Source: JBBDIO01 sp040880365 (GTDB lineage: Bacteria; Chloroflexota; Anaerolineae; Caldilineales; Caldilineaceae). Taken from it: a DNA stretch of 37,661 nucleotides. The DNA lies in assembly GCA_040880365.1 (NCBI GenBank), contig JBBDIO010000100.1, positions 1 to 37,661 on the forward strand, in the 5' to 3' direction. Position 1 is the stretch's first letter. Each line of letters starts with the position of its first letter. The notes under the pieces are model-generated. The model saw nothing but the letters and a program-made list of their open reading frames with translations, searched no databases and was not told the DNA's origin. Shown here piece after piece: positions 16,597-25,484 of the stretch. The position numbers were made by a program, and so were the translations under genes.

Positions 16597-17611
16597 AGTT
16601 GTGTTTAGTAAGTCGGTGCGCAATGAAGGCGCGCGCGAAATAACGTTTGCCCAGGCTGTGCGCGAGGCATTGGCCGAAGAAATGACGCGCGACGCGCGTG
16701 TGTTTATCATTGGTGAAGATGTGGCCGAAGCCGGCACCGTATTCAAGGTGCTGACCGGCTTGGTGGATGAATTTGGCACGGATCGGGTGATCGATTCACC
16801 CATTTCCGAAGCTGGCATCGCAGGTTTGGGTGTGGGCGCGGCGATTACGGGCATGCGCCCCGTGGTGGATATTATGTTCGGCGATTTTATTACGCTGACG
16901 ATGGACCAGATGGTCAACCAGGCGGCCAAAACCCACTATATGTCGGGCGGCAAGCTGACGGTGCCTATGGTTTTGCGCACCACGCTGGGGGCCACGCGAC
17001 GTTCGGCGGCCCAGCATTCCCAATCGCTGCATGTGTGGTTCAGCCATGTCCCCGGCCTGAAAGTGGTCGTGCCTTCCACGCCCTATGATGCCAAGGGGCT
17101 GTTGAAGACCGCCATCCGCGATGACAATCCGGTGGCGATTTTTGAAGACAAGATGCTCTATCAGAGCAAAGGCCCGGTGCCCGAAGGCGAATATACCATT
17201 CCCTTTGGGCAGGCCGATGTCAAGCGCACGGGCACGGATATTACGCTGGTTGCGACCAGCAGCATGGTGCAGGTTGCGCTGGCCGCGGCGGAGCAACTGT
17301 TCGAGCTAGGCATTTCGGCAGAGGTGGTGGATCCGCGCACGACGGTGCCGCTGGATAAGGCCACCATAATTGAATCGGCGAAGAAGACAAGCCGCGCGAT
17401 TGTGCTGGATGAAGGCTATGAGGCCTATGGCGTGACCGCGGAAATTGCGTCGGTCATCGCCGATGGGGCATTCTACTATCTGGATGCTCCGGTGAAACGG
17501 ATGGGTGCGATGGATGTGCCGGTGCCGTTTTCGCCCGTATTGGAAGATGTCACGGTCCCCACTCCCAAAGGGCTTGTGGATCTGGCGAAAACTCTTTGTG
17601 GACAGGTGTAA
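16583..17611 (+). CDS. Thiamine-dependent 2-oxoacid/acetoin dehydrogenase E1 component, beta subunit
   Basis: A 342-residue subunit with the transketolase pyrimidine domain (GEDVAEAGTVFKVLTGL, about 48-64) and C-terminal transketolase domain. SPISEAGIAGLGVGAA carries the Glu that activates the thiamine ring, and RRSAAQHSQSLHVWFSHVPG is a PdhB/AcoB hallmark. The ATG at 16583, inside the end of the alpha gene, has GAGG 8 to 9 bases before it. It forms an alpha2-beta2 E1 with the preceding product. The AcoB versus PdhB versus branched-chain choice cannot be made from sequence alone. Confidence 0.95.
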   Translation: MSTHEVVFSKSVRNEGAREITFAQAVREALAEEMTRDARVFIIGEDVAEAGTVFKVLTGLVDEFGTDRVIDSPISEAGIAGLGVGAAITGMRPVVDIMFGDFITLTMDQMVNQAAKTHYMSGGKLTVPMVLRTTLGATRRSAAQHSQSLHVWFSHVPGLKVVVPSTPYDAKGLLKTAIRDDNPVAIFEDKMLYQSKGPVPEGEYTIPFGQADVKRTGTDITLVATSSMVQVALAAAEQLFELGISAEVVDPRTTVPLDKATIIESAKKTSRAIVLDEGYEAYGVTAEIASVIADGAFYYLDAPVKRMGAMDVPVPFSPVLEDVTVPTPKGLVDLAKTLCGQV

Positions 17612-17616
17612 GCGTC

Positions 17617-18999
17617 ATGGCTAAGGATGTCTACATGCCCGCATTGGGCATGAACCAGGAGACAGGAACCCTCTTGCGCTGGCTGAAAGCCGAGGGGGAT
17701 ACGGTCAAAAAGGGCGAGCCGCTGATGGAGGTCGCCACGGATAAGACCGACGTGGAGATCGAGGCCAACGCCGATGGGGTGCTGGGCAATGTGACCGCGC
17801 AGGAGGGGGATGAGGTGCCTGTGGGGCATGTGATTGCCCAGATTTTGGCACCGGGCGAAACACCCAAGCCCAAAGCCGCGCCCGCCCCGAAGGCAGCCGC
17901 GGCAACTCCTTCGCCCGCGCCCACATCTGCGCCTTCGACAGCTTCCTCGGCCGGCGCGACGGGCGGCGCGGCCGTTGCGCATCCGATTAGCCCGGTGGCG
18001 GCGCGCGTGGCCGCCGAGCATGGCGTCGACGTGAGCCAGATTCAGCCTGCGGGTAGCCGGATTCAAAAAGAAGATGTGTTGGCCTTTGTGGCCGCACAGG
18101 CCGGCACAGGTACAGGCGCGGCCAATGGTCGGGTGCTGGCTTCGCCCAAGGCGCGCCGTCTGGCGCAGGAAGCCGGGCTGGACCTGGCAACTTTGACCGG
18201 CAGCGGTCCTGAAAATGCCGTCATCGCGGCGGATGTGGCGGCGGCACTCGCGGCCACCGTCGACGCGCCGGCTGCCGGTCAGGTTGCTGCTTCCGCTGCT
18301 GCCACGGCTGTTTCGGATGGCGAACAGACGACGATTCCCATGTCGCGCATGTGGAAGGTGATGGCCCAACGGTTGACCGAAAGCTGGACGACTGTGCCCC
18401 ACTTCTATCTGGCGCGCGATGTGGAAGCTACGCGGTTGATCGCATGGCGCAAGGATTTGCAGGCGCGCAGCACGGTCAAGATCACTTATACCGACCTGTT
18501 GGTGAAGCTGACGGGGGCCGCCTTGCGCGAACACCCGCGGGTCAATGCTGCCTGGCACAATGGCGAGATCGTGGAAAATACCCATGTGCATATCGGGCTG
18601 GCGGTGGCAGAGGAAGATGGTTTGCTGGTGCCTGTGCTGCGCGATGCCGACCGGCTGCGCCTGGGCGAGCTGGCAACCCGGCGCGCCGAGCTGGTGCAAG
18701 CGGCCCAGGGCGGCAAGCTGCCGCTGGAAGATCTGCAAGGCGGCACTTTTACCATCAGCAATCTGGGCATGTTTGGCGTGGATCGGTTCAACGCCATCGT
18801 GAACCCGCCCCAGGCCGGCATTCTGGCGGTGGGGCGCATGGTGGACAAAGTGGTGCCGGTGGATGGCGTGCCGGCGGTGCGTACGATGATGAACCTTACT
18901 CTCTCGTGTGACCATCGCATTGTGGATGGGGCACGGGCCGCGCAATTCCTGGACACGCTGGCGGCCTATCTGGAAGAACCGCTGCGCGCACTGGAATAG
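17617..18999 (+). CDS. Dihydrolipoyl acyltransferase (E2) with two E3-binding domains
   Basis: A 460-residue E2 protein. Residues about 1-77 form a lipoyl domain with the lipoylated Lys43 in VATDKTDVE. An Ala/Pro linker follows, then two peripheral-subunit-binding segments: about 124-158 (ISPVAARVAAEHGVDVSQIQ) and about 174-210 (ASPKARRLAQEAGLDLATLT). A second Ala-rich linker leads to the catalytic domain, whose active site is DHRIVDG with His433 and Asp437. Most E2 proteins have one E3-binding domain. No dihydrolipoamide dehydrogenase gene is in the window, so E3 is supplied from elsewhere. It starts 5 bases after the beta-subunit stop. Confidence 0.95.
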   Translation: MAKDVYMPALGMNQETGTLLRWLKAEGDTVKKGEPLMEVATDKTDVEIEANADGVLGNVTAQEGDEVPVGHVIAQILAPGETPKPKAAPAPKAAAATPSPAPTSAPSTASSAGATGGAAVAHPISPVAARVAAEHGVDVSQIQPAGSRIQKEDVLAFVAAQAGTGTGAANGRVLASPKARRLAQEAGLDLATLTGSGPENAVIAADVAAALAATVDAPAAGQVAASAAATAVSDGEQTTIPMSRMWKVMAQRLTESWTTVPHFYLARDVEATRLIAWRKDLQARSTVKITYTDLLVKLTGAALREHPRVNAAWHNGEIVENTHVHIGLAVAEEDGLLVPVLRDADRLRLGELATRRAELVQAAQGGKLPLEDLQGGTFTISNLGMFGVDRFNAIVNPPQAGILAVGRMVDKVVPVDGVPAVRTMMNLTLSCDHRIVDGARAAQFLDTLAAYLEEPLRALE

Positions 19000-19020
19000 G
19001 TGATGCAGAGCTGACCGCCA

Positions 19021-20298
19021 ATGGAAGCGATGCGCTTTTGGTTGGCGATGGCGATCATCGGGGTCACGCTGGTGGGTGTGGCGGTGGGGCGCTATCCGTG
19101 GCTGCGGATGAATCGGGCCACCATCGCGCTCACTGGCGCGACGGCGCTGATTGTGTTGGGTACAATTGGGCTGGAAGAAGCGTATGCCGCGCTGGATCTG
19201 GATACGCTGACGCTCTTGTTCGCCATGATGATCCTCAATGTGAATCTGCGGCGGGCCGGTTTTTTTCAAATTGTGGGCACCGGTGTAGTGGCGCGGGCTG
19301 CCACGCCTCGGCAATTGCTGGCGTGGATCATTGTGGCATCGGGCGTGCTGTCGGCGCTCTTTCTCAACGATACCATTGTGCTGGTGTTCACTCCCCTGGT
19401 GGTGGAAATCTGTCGAGCATTGGGCCAGCGCCCGATCCCATATCTGGTAGCATTAGTCACCGCGGCCAATATTGGGTCGGCCGCGACGATTACGGGAAAT
19501 CCCCAGAATATGATCATCGGGGTGGCATCGGGCATTTCCTATGTGGATTTTGCTGCCCGCTTGACGCCGCCAGCGCTGGCAGGCCTGGCTGTGATCTGGC
19601 TGGTGATTGCCGTAGTCTACCGTGGCGATATCACCGGCGTGCGCCTTCCCGCGCTGGCGCGTAGCGGCTCGCGTGAAGACAGCGTAGATGGCGGGTTGGT
19701 CGGCAGTGGTCTGGAGGCACCGATTGAAGGGCCGCTGTTGCGCAAGAGTCTGCTTGCGACGGTCCTGGTGCTGGTGGGGTTTTTGGCAGGGATGCCGGTG
19801 CCGTTGGCCGCTCTGGGCGGTGCCGCACTGCTGTTGATTAGCCGTCGTATTGAACCCGAACGCGTCTTTCGAGAACTGGATTGGTCGCTGCTGGTCTTTT
19901 TTGCCGGGTTGTTTATCGTCACCGGCGCACTGGAAACCAGCGGCGTGAGCCATGCGCTCTTTGTCTGGCTCTATCCACTGGCCGCCCAGGGGACGGTGTG
20001 GTTGGCCGTGGCCGGTGTGGTGTTGAGCAATCTTGTCTCCAATGTGCCTGCGGTGTTGCTCTTTCGCCCCTTCGTCGCGGATTTCCCCAACCCCGACCAG
20101 GTGTGGCTGACGCTGGCGCTGGCTACCACGTTTGCCGGCAATCTCACCTTGCTGGGGTCGGTGGCAAACCTGATTGTGGCCGAACTGGCACGCCGCGAGG
20201 GTGTGACGTTGGGCTTTGGTGAATATCTGAAGGCGGGGGTGCCCATTACACTGGTGAGCCTGACGCTGGGCGTGGTGTGGCTGCTGTGGCGCTTGTAG
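19021..20298 (+). CDS. Anion/citrate-type or ArsB/NhaD-type membrane transporter
   Basis: A 425-residue polytopic protein with about 10-12 membrane helices, of the ion-transporter superfamily containing CitM, SLC13 and ArsB. Two typical re-entrant-loop regions can be seen: ALFLNDTIVLVFTPLVVEI and ANIGSAATITGNPQNMIIG, and the repeat half has VVLSNLVSNVPAVLLF. It sits 21 bases after the E2 gene, so it may import an organic acid for the complex. An arsenite or sodium/proton role cannot be excluded; no ars genes are near. Start: ATG at 19021, with ATG 19030 as the alternative. Confidence 0.85.
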   Translation: MEAMRFWLAMAIIGVTLVGVAVGRYPWLRMNRATIALTGATALIVLGTIGLEEAYAALDLDTLTLLFAMMILNVNLRRAGFFQIVGTGVVARAATPRQLLAWIIVASGVLSALFLNDTIVLVFTPLVVEICRALGQRPIPYLVALVTAANIGSAATITGNPQNMIIGVASGISYVDFAARLTPPALAGLAVIWLVIAVVYRGDITGVRLPALARSGSREDSVDGGLVGSGLEAPIEGPLLRKSLLATVLVLVGFLAGMPVPLAALGGAALLLISRRIEPERVFRELDWSLLVFFAGLFIVTGALETSGVSHALFVWLYPLAAQGTVWLAVAGVVLSNLVSNVPAVLLFRPFVADFPNPDQVWLTLALATTFAGNLTLLGSVANLIVAELARREGVTLGFGEYLKAGVPITLVSLTLGVVWLLWRL

Positions 20299-20302
20299 CC
20301 GG

Positions 20303-20332
20303 GCAATAAGCAGCCGAGCAACAAGCAGCCGG
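20303..20332 (+). repeat. 15-bp imperfect tandem duplication after the transporter gene
   Basis: GCAATAAGCAGCCGA (20303-20317) is followed by GCAACAAGCAGCCGG (20318-20332), two differences. It lies 4 bases after the stop codon. The remainder up to 20417 shows no gene. Confidence 0.8.
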
Positions 20333-20417
20333 GTAGAAGATCGCAGCGATGGAAAGCCAGTCTCGCGCCACGACAAAAGATGTTGGGAACGAGATATTCT
20401 GAAAGGGGTGTTGCACG

Positions 20418-21269
20418 ATGAAATTAAGTTGTTTGCCGGTTTCGCTCTATCCTGAATTGACGGAAAAGAAACGCACGCTGGGCGATTGGTTTCGCTTTGG
20501 CGCGGCGCTGGGTTTGGATGGCGTCGACCTGAGTGTGGTACATCTGGAAAATCACACACCCGGCTATCTTGCGGGCTTGCGCCAGGAGGCTGCCGACCTG
20601 GGGCTACAGATTGCCATGATGGTCACCTATGCCGATTTTACGCATCCCGATGCCCAGGAACGGGCGCGGCATGTGGACGATGTGCGCCATTTCATCGAGG
20701 TGGGCACGCATCTGGGGCTGGAGTTCCTGCGGGTGACGGCGGGGCAGGATCATCCGGGGCTGGAACGTGCGGCCGCAACGGATTGGGCGGTGGCGGGTTT
20801 GACGGCCTGTCTGGAAGAGGCCAAAGCCGCTGGCATCACGCTGCTCTATGAAAACCACACCAAGGGCTATGCCTGGACCCACACCGATTTTTCCATGCCC
20901 ACGGATATCTTTCTGGATATCATGCGGCGCACCGAAGACACGGACCTGATGCTATTGTTCGATACGGCCAATACGCTGGCGGTGGGTGATGATCCCGTAG
21001 CCGTGGTGGAGCAGGTGAAGCATCGGATTCGCTGCATTCATGTGAACGATATTGCCAAGCGTGGCGAATTTACACCCGTGGTGCACGGTACGGGCGTCGC
21101 GCCTGTCGAAGCGGTTTTCCGCACCATGATCGCCGACGGATATGATGGCTGGGTGAGTGTGGAGGAAGCCAGCAAGCAGGGCGACGGCGGGTTTGAGATT
21201 GCCGTTCCCTTCTGCGACCGAACCTGGGCTGCCGCCGGCGGTACGCCGCGCGCCCATCCCGGCGTCTAG
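20418..21269 (+). CDS. Xylose-isomerase-like TIM-barrel sugar isomerase/epimerase
   Basis: A 283-residue AP_endonuc_2/XylA-like TIM barrel. Metal ligands of the family are present: Glu145 (LLYENHTKG), Asp182 (LLFDTANTL), His208 (IRCIHVNDI) and Glu249 or Glu250 (WVSVEEA). The divalent metal would assist isomerisation, epimerisation, dehydration or elimination on a sugar or inositol derivative. AAAGGGG lies about 10 bases before the ATG. It opens the seven-gene run that ends at 27589. IolE/IolI-type or keto-glycoside-cleaving roles are possible; the substrate is not visible. Confidence 0.88.
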   Translation: MKLSCLPVSLYPELTEKKRTLGDWFRFGAALGLDGVDLSVVHLENHTPGYLAGLRQEAADLGLQIAMMVTYADFTHPDAQERARHVDDVRHFIEVGTHLGLEFLRVTAGQDHPGLERAAATDWAVAGLTACLEEAKAAGITLLYENHTKGYAWTHTDFSMPTDIFLDIMRRTEDTDLMLLFDTANTLAVGDDPVAVVEQVKHRIRCIHVNDIAKRGEFTPVVHGTGVAPVEAVFRTMIADGYDGWVSVEEASKQGDGGFEIAVPFCDRTWAAAGGTPRAHPGV

Positions 21270-21409
21270 CTTTGTCGGCAGACGACTGTGCTTCATGCCT
21301 GTCCGTTGGGCATAGGAATTTGGAAATAGGGAGCAACCAGCGACCCTGATATTGGGCAGAGGCTGCGCGCTGCGGTAGGATCAGATGGGTTTGAATGAAG
21401 TTTTAATAT

Positions 21410-21425
21410 TTGTCATATCAGACAA
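21410..21425. promoter_or_regulatory. Short dyad before the lyase gene
   Basis: TTGTC (21410-21414) and GACAA (21421-21425) are inverted around ATATCA, 20 bases before the start codon of the next gene and within A/T-rich sequence. A GntR-type operator is possible but unproven. Confidence 0.3.
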
Positions 21426-21444
21426 CCAGTAGACGGAGAAATAG

Positions 21445-22350
21445 ATGAGTCGGTTTCAAGGAGCATGGCCGGCGTTGATTACGCCTTTTACTCGCGACGG
21501 CGGTGACGTGAATGTGCCGATGTTGCGCCAATTGGTCGATTATTTGATCGGCTATGGCGTGGGCGGGTTTTATGTGTGCGGTAGCACGGGTGAAGGCGTC
21601 TATATGACGGTGGCCGAACGCCAGCTGACGCTGGCGACCGTGGTCGAGCAGACCAACGGGCGGGTGCCGGTAATTGCCCATGTGGGGACGATGGTCAGCC
21701 GCGATGCCGTTGCCCTGTCGAGCCATGCCCAGTCGGTGGGGGTCAATGCCATCGCCAGTATCATCCCGCCGCTCTACGCCAATGTAGATAGCATCTACGA
21801 ATATTTTCATGCGCTGGGCGCGGCTGCACCTGATACGCGACTCCTGACTTATATCTTTGGTGGGCCGACCGATGCCGTGGCGCTTATGCGCAAGCTTATG
21901 CCCATCGAAACCGTCGCCGGCAGTAAATACACCGGGCCGAACATGCACGAATTTCGCCAGATTCTGGATTTGGGCGCGGAGTATGCGGGCAAATTCGAGT
22001 GGACGGCTTTTTCGGGCATGGATGAAGAATGTTTGTTTGCGGCTCAGTTTGGGGCAAACGGCAATATCGGCTCCACATTAAACTATTTCCCCGGTGTTTA
22101 TCGCGAGATTCATGCCAGTTGGGCCGCCAAAGATATGGCCCGCGGCACCGAGTTGCAGCTCCAGGCAAATGAAGTCACCCGGATTTTGTTTGGATATGGA
22201 TTTATGGGTGCAATGAAAGAAGTTATGCGGATGCTGGGCCTGGATTGCGGTCAGCCGCGCCTGCCCAATCGCCCCTTCTCCGCCGAAAAATCGGCAGCCC
22301 TCAAGGCCGAACTGGATGCCGTGGATTTCTTTACCCTGGCAGCAATGTAG
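21445..22350 (+). CDS. Class I aldolase/lyase of the DapA/NanA family
   Basis: A 301-residue TIM-barrel enzyme. The Schiff-base lysine is Lys161 in VAGSKYTGPN. Tyr136 (LLTYIFGGP) and the carboxylate-binding loop GSTGEG (about 46-51) are in place. The family includes dihydrodipicolinate synthase, N-acetylneuraminate lyase and 2-keto-3-deoxy-sugar-acid aldolases. The GSTGEG form and the catabolic neighbours favour a sugar-acid or sialic-acid-type lyase that splits a 2-oxo acid to pyruvate. GGAG lies before the ATG. True lysine biosynthesis is unlikely in this context. Confidence 0.9.
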   Translation: MSRFQGAWPALITPFTRDGGDVNVPMLRQLVDYLIGYGVGGFYVCGSTGEGVYMTVAERQLTLATVVEQTNGRVPVIAHVGTMVSRDAVALSSHAQSVGVNAIASIIPPLYANVDSIYEYFHALGAAAPDTRLLTYIFGGPTDAVALMRKLMPIETVAGSKYTGPNMHEFRQILDLGAEYAGKFEWTAFSGMDEECLFAAQFGANGNIGSTLNYFPGVYREIHASWAAKDMARGTELQLQANEVTRILFGYGFMGAMKEVMRMLGLDCGQPRLPNRPFSAEKSAALKAELDAVDFFTLAAM

Positions 22351-22377
22351 AACCAAGAGCGAAAGGATGAGTTTGTT

Positions 22378-23145
22378 ATGAGCAGGACCATTAGTTTTGA
22401 ACTAACCGATAAAGTCGTTATCGTCACCGGCGCAGGCCGGGGGATTGGCAAGTCGATTGCTACGATTGCCGGCGAATATGGCGCCGATGTGGCGTTGGGC
22501 AGCCGTACGGTCAGCGAATTGCAGGACGTGGCCGAGACCATTCGCGGCCACGGACGACGTGCCGAATCCTGGGAACTGGATGTGACCGACCTGAACAGCG
22601 TGCGCAGTTTCATCGACAAGACGCTGGAAACCTTTGGTCGCATCGATGTGCTGGTGAACAATGCCGGCTATAACGTGCCCAAGCCCGCCCTGGACTATAC
22701 CGAAGAAGAATTCGATTACATTTCGGATGTCAACTTCAAGGGTGCGTTCTTCATGTCCACGATGGCGGCGCAAAGCATGATCGACCGTGGGGTCGAAGGC
22801 AGCATTATTACCATCAGCTCGCAGGTGGGCGTGGTGGGTGGTCCGTTGCGCGCTATCTATGCCGCGGCCAAGGGTGCAGTCGGGCAGTATACCCGTTCGC
22901 TGGCCGCCGAATGGGCGCCCAACAAGATCACGGTCAATGCGGTGGCGCCTACCTTTACCCGCACCCCGCTTTTGGAAAAGGCCATTCAGAATCCGGACTT
23001 TGCCAAGAATCTGGAAAAGGTGCCTATGGGCCGGATTGCCGAACCCGAAGAAATTGCGGCGGCGGTCATTTACCTGGCGTCGGATGCTGCCCGCATGGTC
23101 ACGGGGCAGGTATTTTGTGTCGATGGCGGCTTTACCGCTGTCTAG
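22378..23145 (+). CDS. Short-chain dehydrogenase/reductase (SDR)
   Basis: A 255-residue classical SDR. TGAGRGIG at about 18-25 binds the nucleotide, NNAG at 94-97 is structural, and the catalytic set is Asn119, Ser148, Tyr161 and Lys165 (YAAAK). The C-terminus ends GQVFCVDGGFTAV, typical of gluconate 5-dehydrogenase and 3-oxoacyl reductase-like members. After strand 2 the sequence reads GSR, which often accepts NADP(H). It starts 27 bases after the lyase gene. It likely oxidises or reduces a hydroxyl of the same sugar-derived substrate. Confidence 0.93.
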   Translation: MSRTISFELTDKVVIVTGAGRGIGKSIATIAGEYGADVALGSRTVSELQDVAETIRGHGRRAESWELDVTDLNSVRSFIDKTLETFGRIDVLVNNAGYNVPKPALDYTEEEFDYISDVNFKGAFFMSTMAAQSMIDRGVEGSIITISSQVGVVGGPLRAIYAAAKGAVGQYTRSLAAEWAPNKITVNAVAPTFTRTPLLEKAIQNPDFAKNLEKVPMGRIAEPEEIAAAVIYLASDAARMVTGQVFCVDGGFTAV

Positions 23146-23275
23146 CTCCCAGCGCACTATCACCAAACCAGTGTCGTAACCGAAAATGTTGCCAACCGCG
23201 TCTCCAGACGATTACCTGCTTCCGATCTGGGGACGCGGCGGGCAACTTTATGGAACGGCTTCCCAGGAGGAACCT

Positions 23276-24415
23276 ATGTCGGAAAAACTACGCGCCGGTG
23301 TCATTGGCTGTGGCGGGATCAGTCGAAATCACGTGGCGGGCTATATCAATTCCGGGCGCTATGAAGTGGTCGCGTTGGCCGATCTTAACGAATCGGCCAT
23401 GCAGGATATGGACGCGCAATACTCGCTCGAGACTGCGCACTATACCGATGCCCGGCGTATGCTGGCGGAACAAAATCTGGATGTCGTCTCCATCTGCACC
23501 TGGCACACCGGCCATGCCACATGGACCATCGCCGCGGCCGCCTATGGTCTGAAGGCGATTCTGTGCGAAAAACCTATGGCTGATACGCTGGGGCGCGCCG
23601 AGCAGATGTTGATTGCGTGCCGCCGCAATAAGGTGAAGCTGGTGATTGGTCATCAGCGACGGTTTTTGCCCGCCTATACGCTGGCAAAAGATTTAATCGC
23701 CCAGGGCGCAATCGGTGATGTGCAACTGATCCAGAGTTTTGGCTGGCAAGGGATGCCCAACTATAGCTCGCACCAAACCGACATGTATCGCTATTTGCTG
23801 AGCGATGATGAGTGTGTTTGGGCGATGGGCAATGTGGAGCGCAAGACCGACCAGTGGGAACGCGGCACGCGCATCGAAGATTGTGCCGTCGGTATCTTCG
23901 AATTTGCGGGCGGCGGCCGCGCCATGCTCCTGAGCGATGTGGCCCCGGTGGTCTATCAGGGTGCGCGCATCTATGGCTCTGCCGGGCAGATTGATATGAC
24001 GACCAACGATTTACAGTTGCTCAATGCCGATACGGGCGGCAAGTGGGAACGCCACGCCCCCGATGGCAAGTTCTTCAAAGTGGACGAGCAAGGGGATCGG
24101 TTTGAGTGGTTGGAAGGCGGCGCAGGGCAAGCCGATGAAATGGCCGATTGGATCGAAGGCACGGTGGATACGCACCGCGGCCGCGGCGAAAACGGCTATA
24201 AAGCTCTGGAGATGATTCACGGGGTCTACGAATCGGCGCGTATGCACGAAAAGACGCTGATGCCCATGCGCACGCGTCTCAATCCCCTGGACATCATGAT
24301 TGACGAGGGGCACCTGGTTCCCGAACGACCGGGGCGCTATGATATTCGTGCGTTCCTATTGCGGGGCGAACGCATGGATTCGGATTCCGAAGGCACCACC
24401 AAACAGGAAGAATAG
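23276..24415 (+). CDS. Gfo/Idh/MocA-family oxidoreductase
   Basis: A 379-residue enzyme starting at the ATG at 23276, chosen because AGGAGG (23265-23270) lies 5 bases before it. The nucleotide motif is VIGCGGISRNH (about 9-19). The active-site motif is CEKPMAD, with Lys99 and Pro100 in canonical form, and GHQRRFLPA follows. The C-terminal domain ends in a polar tail rich in Ser/Thr/Lys/Glu. It is the first of three different Gfo/Idh/MocA genes in a row. Confidence 0.93.
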   Translation: MSEKLRAGVIGCGGISRNHVAGYINSGRYEVVALADLNESAMQDMDAQYSLETAHYTDARRMLAEQNLDVVSICTWHTGHATWTIAAAAYGLKAILCEKPMADTLGRAEQMLIACRRNKVKLVIGHQRRFLPAYTLAKDLIAQGAIGDVQLIQSFGWQGMPNYSSHQTDMYRYLLSDDECVWAMGNVERKTDQWERGTRIEDCAVGIFEFAGGGRAMLLSDVAPVVYQGARIYGSAGQIDMTTNDLQLLNADTGGKWERHAPDGKFFKVDEQGDRFEWLEGGAGQADEMADWIEGTVDTHRGRGENGYKALEMIHGVYESARMHEKTLMPMRTRLNPLDIMIDEGHLVPERPGRYDIRAFLLRGERMDSDSEGTTKQEE

Positions 24416-24421
24416 TAGAAC

Positions 24422-25438
24422 ATGACCAAAATTCGTATGGCCCAATATGGCACCAAGCATGGGCACGCGGCCGGAAAATTGCTTTCCATGCTCAATCACC
24501 CCGATATCGAGGTGGTGGGCGTCTATGAGCCGGATGCCGCCCGGCGCGCCGAAGTCGCGAACAGTGATGATGCCTTTGGGCAAGTGACGTGGTTTGAAAG
24601 CGCCGACGCCATGTTGAACGATGCGTCGATTACTGCGATTGCCTCTGAGGGTTTGAACTCGGAAAGCCTGAACTTTACCGAAGCGATTGTAGATGCGGGC
24701 AAGCACGTTTGGTATGACAAGCCTGCGGGCGATAACTGGACACAGTGGCAGCGGGTTGTGGAAAAGGCGCGCGCCCAGGAGCTATTTTTGCAAATGGGCT
24801 ATATGTTCCGCCATCAACATGCGTTTGAAAAGCTGGCCCAATGGGCCAAATCGGGCGCGCTGGGCCAGATCTTTTCGGTGCGTGCGCATATGTCTACGCG
24901 CTTGAACGAAGCGCAGCGGGCGGTCATCAGCGAGCACGCAGGCGGCATTCTCTATGACCTGGGCGGCCATATGATCGACCAGGTCGTCTGGCTGCTGGGG
25001 CGTCCACAGAAGGTTACGGCCTATCTGCGCAATGACGGTGGCATTGTGCCTGCCTTCCAGGATAATACGCTGGCAGTCTTTGAATTCGAGCGCGCATTGG
25101 CGACCATCGACATTGCAGCGATGGAATCGCGACCGATGGCCCGGCGTTTCGAGATCTACGGTGATAAGGGCAGCGCGATTATTGTGGATGGTTTTGACCC
25201 CTCGCGCGAGATTCGCCTGGCACTGGAAGAAGATATTGAAGGGTATGCGGCGGGTGTGCATTATCTGCAATGGGAACCCCAGACCCGGCAGAATATGTAT
25301 GACCGCGAGCTGGAAGCCTTTGTGGAGATTTTGCGCGGCGAACGTGCCCCCGACCGTTCCTATGATCATGATTTGTTGGTGCAGGAAACGCTGCTGCGCG
25401 CCACGGGCGGTATTACAGAAGACTCGTCAACAGTTTAG
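24422..25438 (+). CDS. Divergent Gfo/Idh/MocA-family oxidoreductase
   Basis: A 338-residue protein starting 6 bases after the previous stop. The glycine motif is altered to QYGTKHGHAAG (about 8-18), and the E-K-P motif is D-K-P (YDKPAGDN, Asp99-Lys100-Pro101). GYMFRHQHAFEKL matches the segment after the Rossmann domain, and GGHMIDQVVWLLG fits the substrate domain. With the altered nucleotide motif it may use a cofactor differently or be specialised for another keto-sugar. The fold assignment is firm; the activity is inferred. Confidence 0.88.
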   Translation: MTKIRMAQYGTKHGHAAGKLLSMLNHPDIEVVGVYEPDAARRAEVANSDDAFGQVTWFESADAMLNDASITAIASEGLNSESLNFTEAIVDAGKHVWYDKPAGDNWTQWQRVVEKARAQELFLQMGYMFRHQHAFEKLAQWAKSGALGQIFSVRAHMSTRLNEAQRAVISEHAGGILYDLGGHMIDQVVWLLGRPQKVTAYLRNDGGIVPAFQDNTLAVFEFERALATIDIAAMESRPMARRFEIYGDKGSAIIVDGFDPSREIRLALEEDIEGYAAGVHYLQWEPQTRQNMYDRELEAFVEILRGERAPDRSYDHDLLVQETLLRATGGITEDSSTV

Positions 25439-25484
25439 TTGGTGAAAACCAACCCTTTTGGATAGAAGATAGAATGGAGTAATC

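Noticed and set aside
17476..19314. Minus-strand open frame of 612 codons
   Set aside because: It is antisense to the E2 gene and parts of its neighbours, rich in Arg, His and Gln, and without motifs or a ribosome site.
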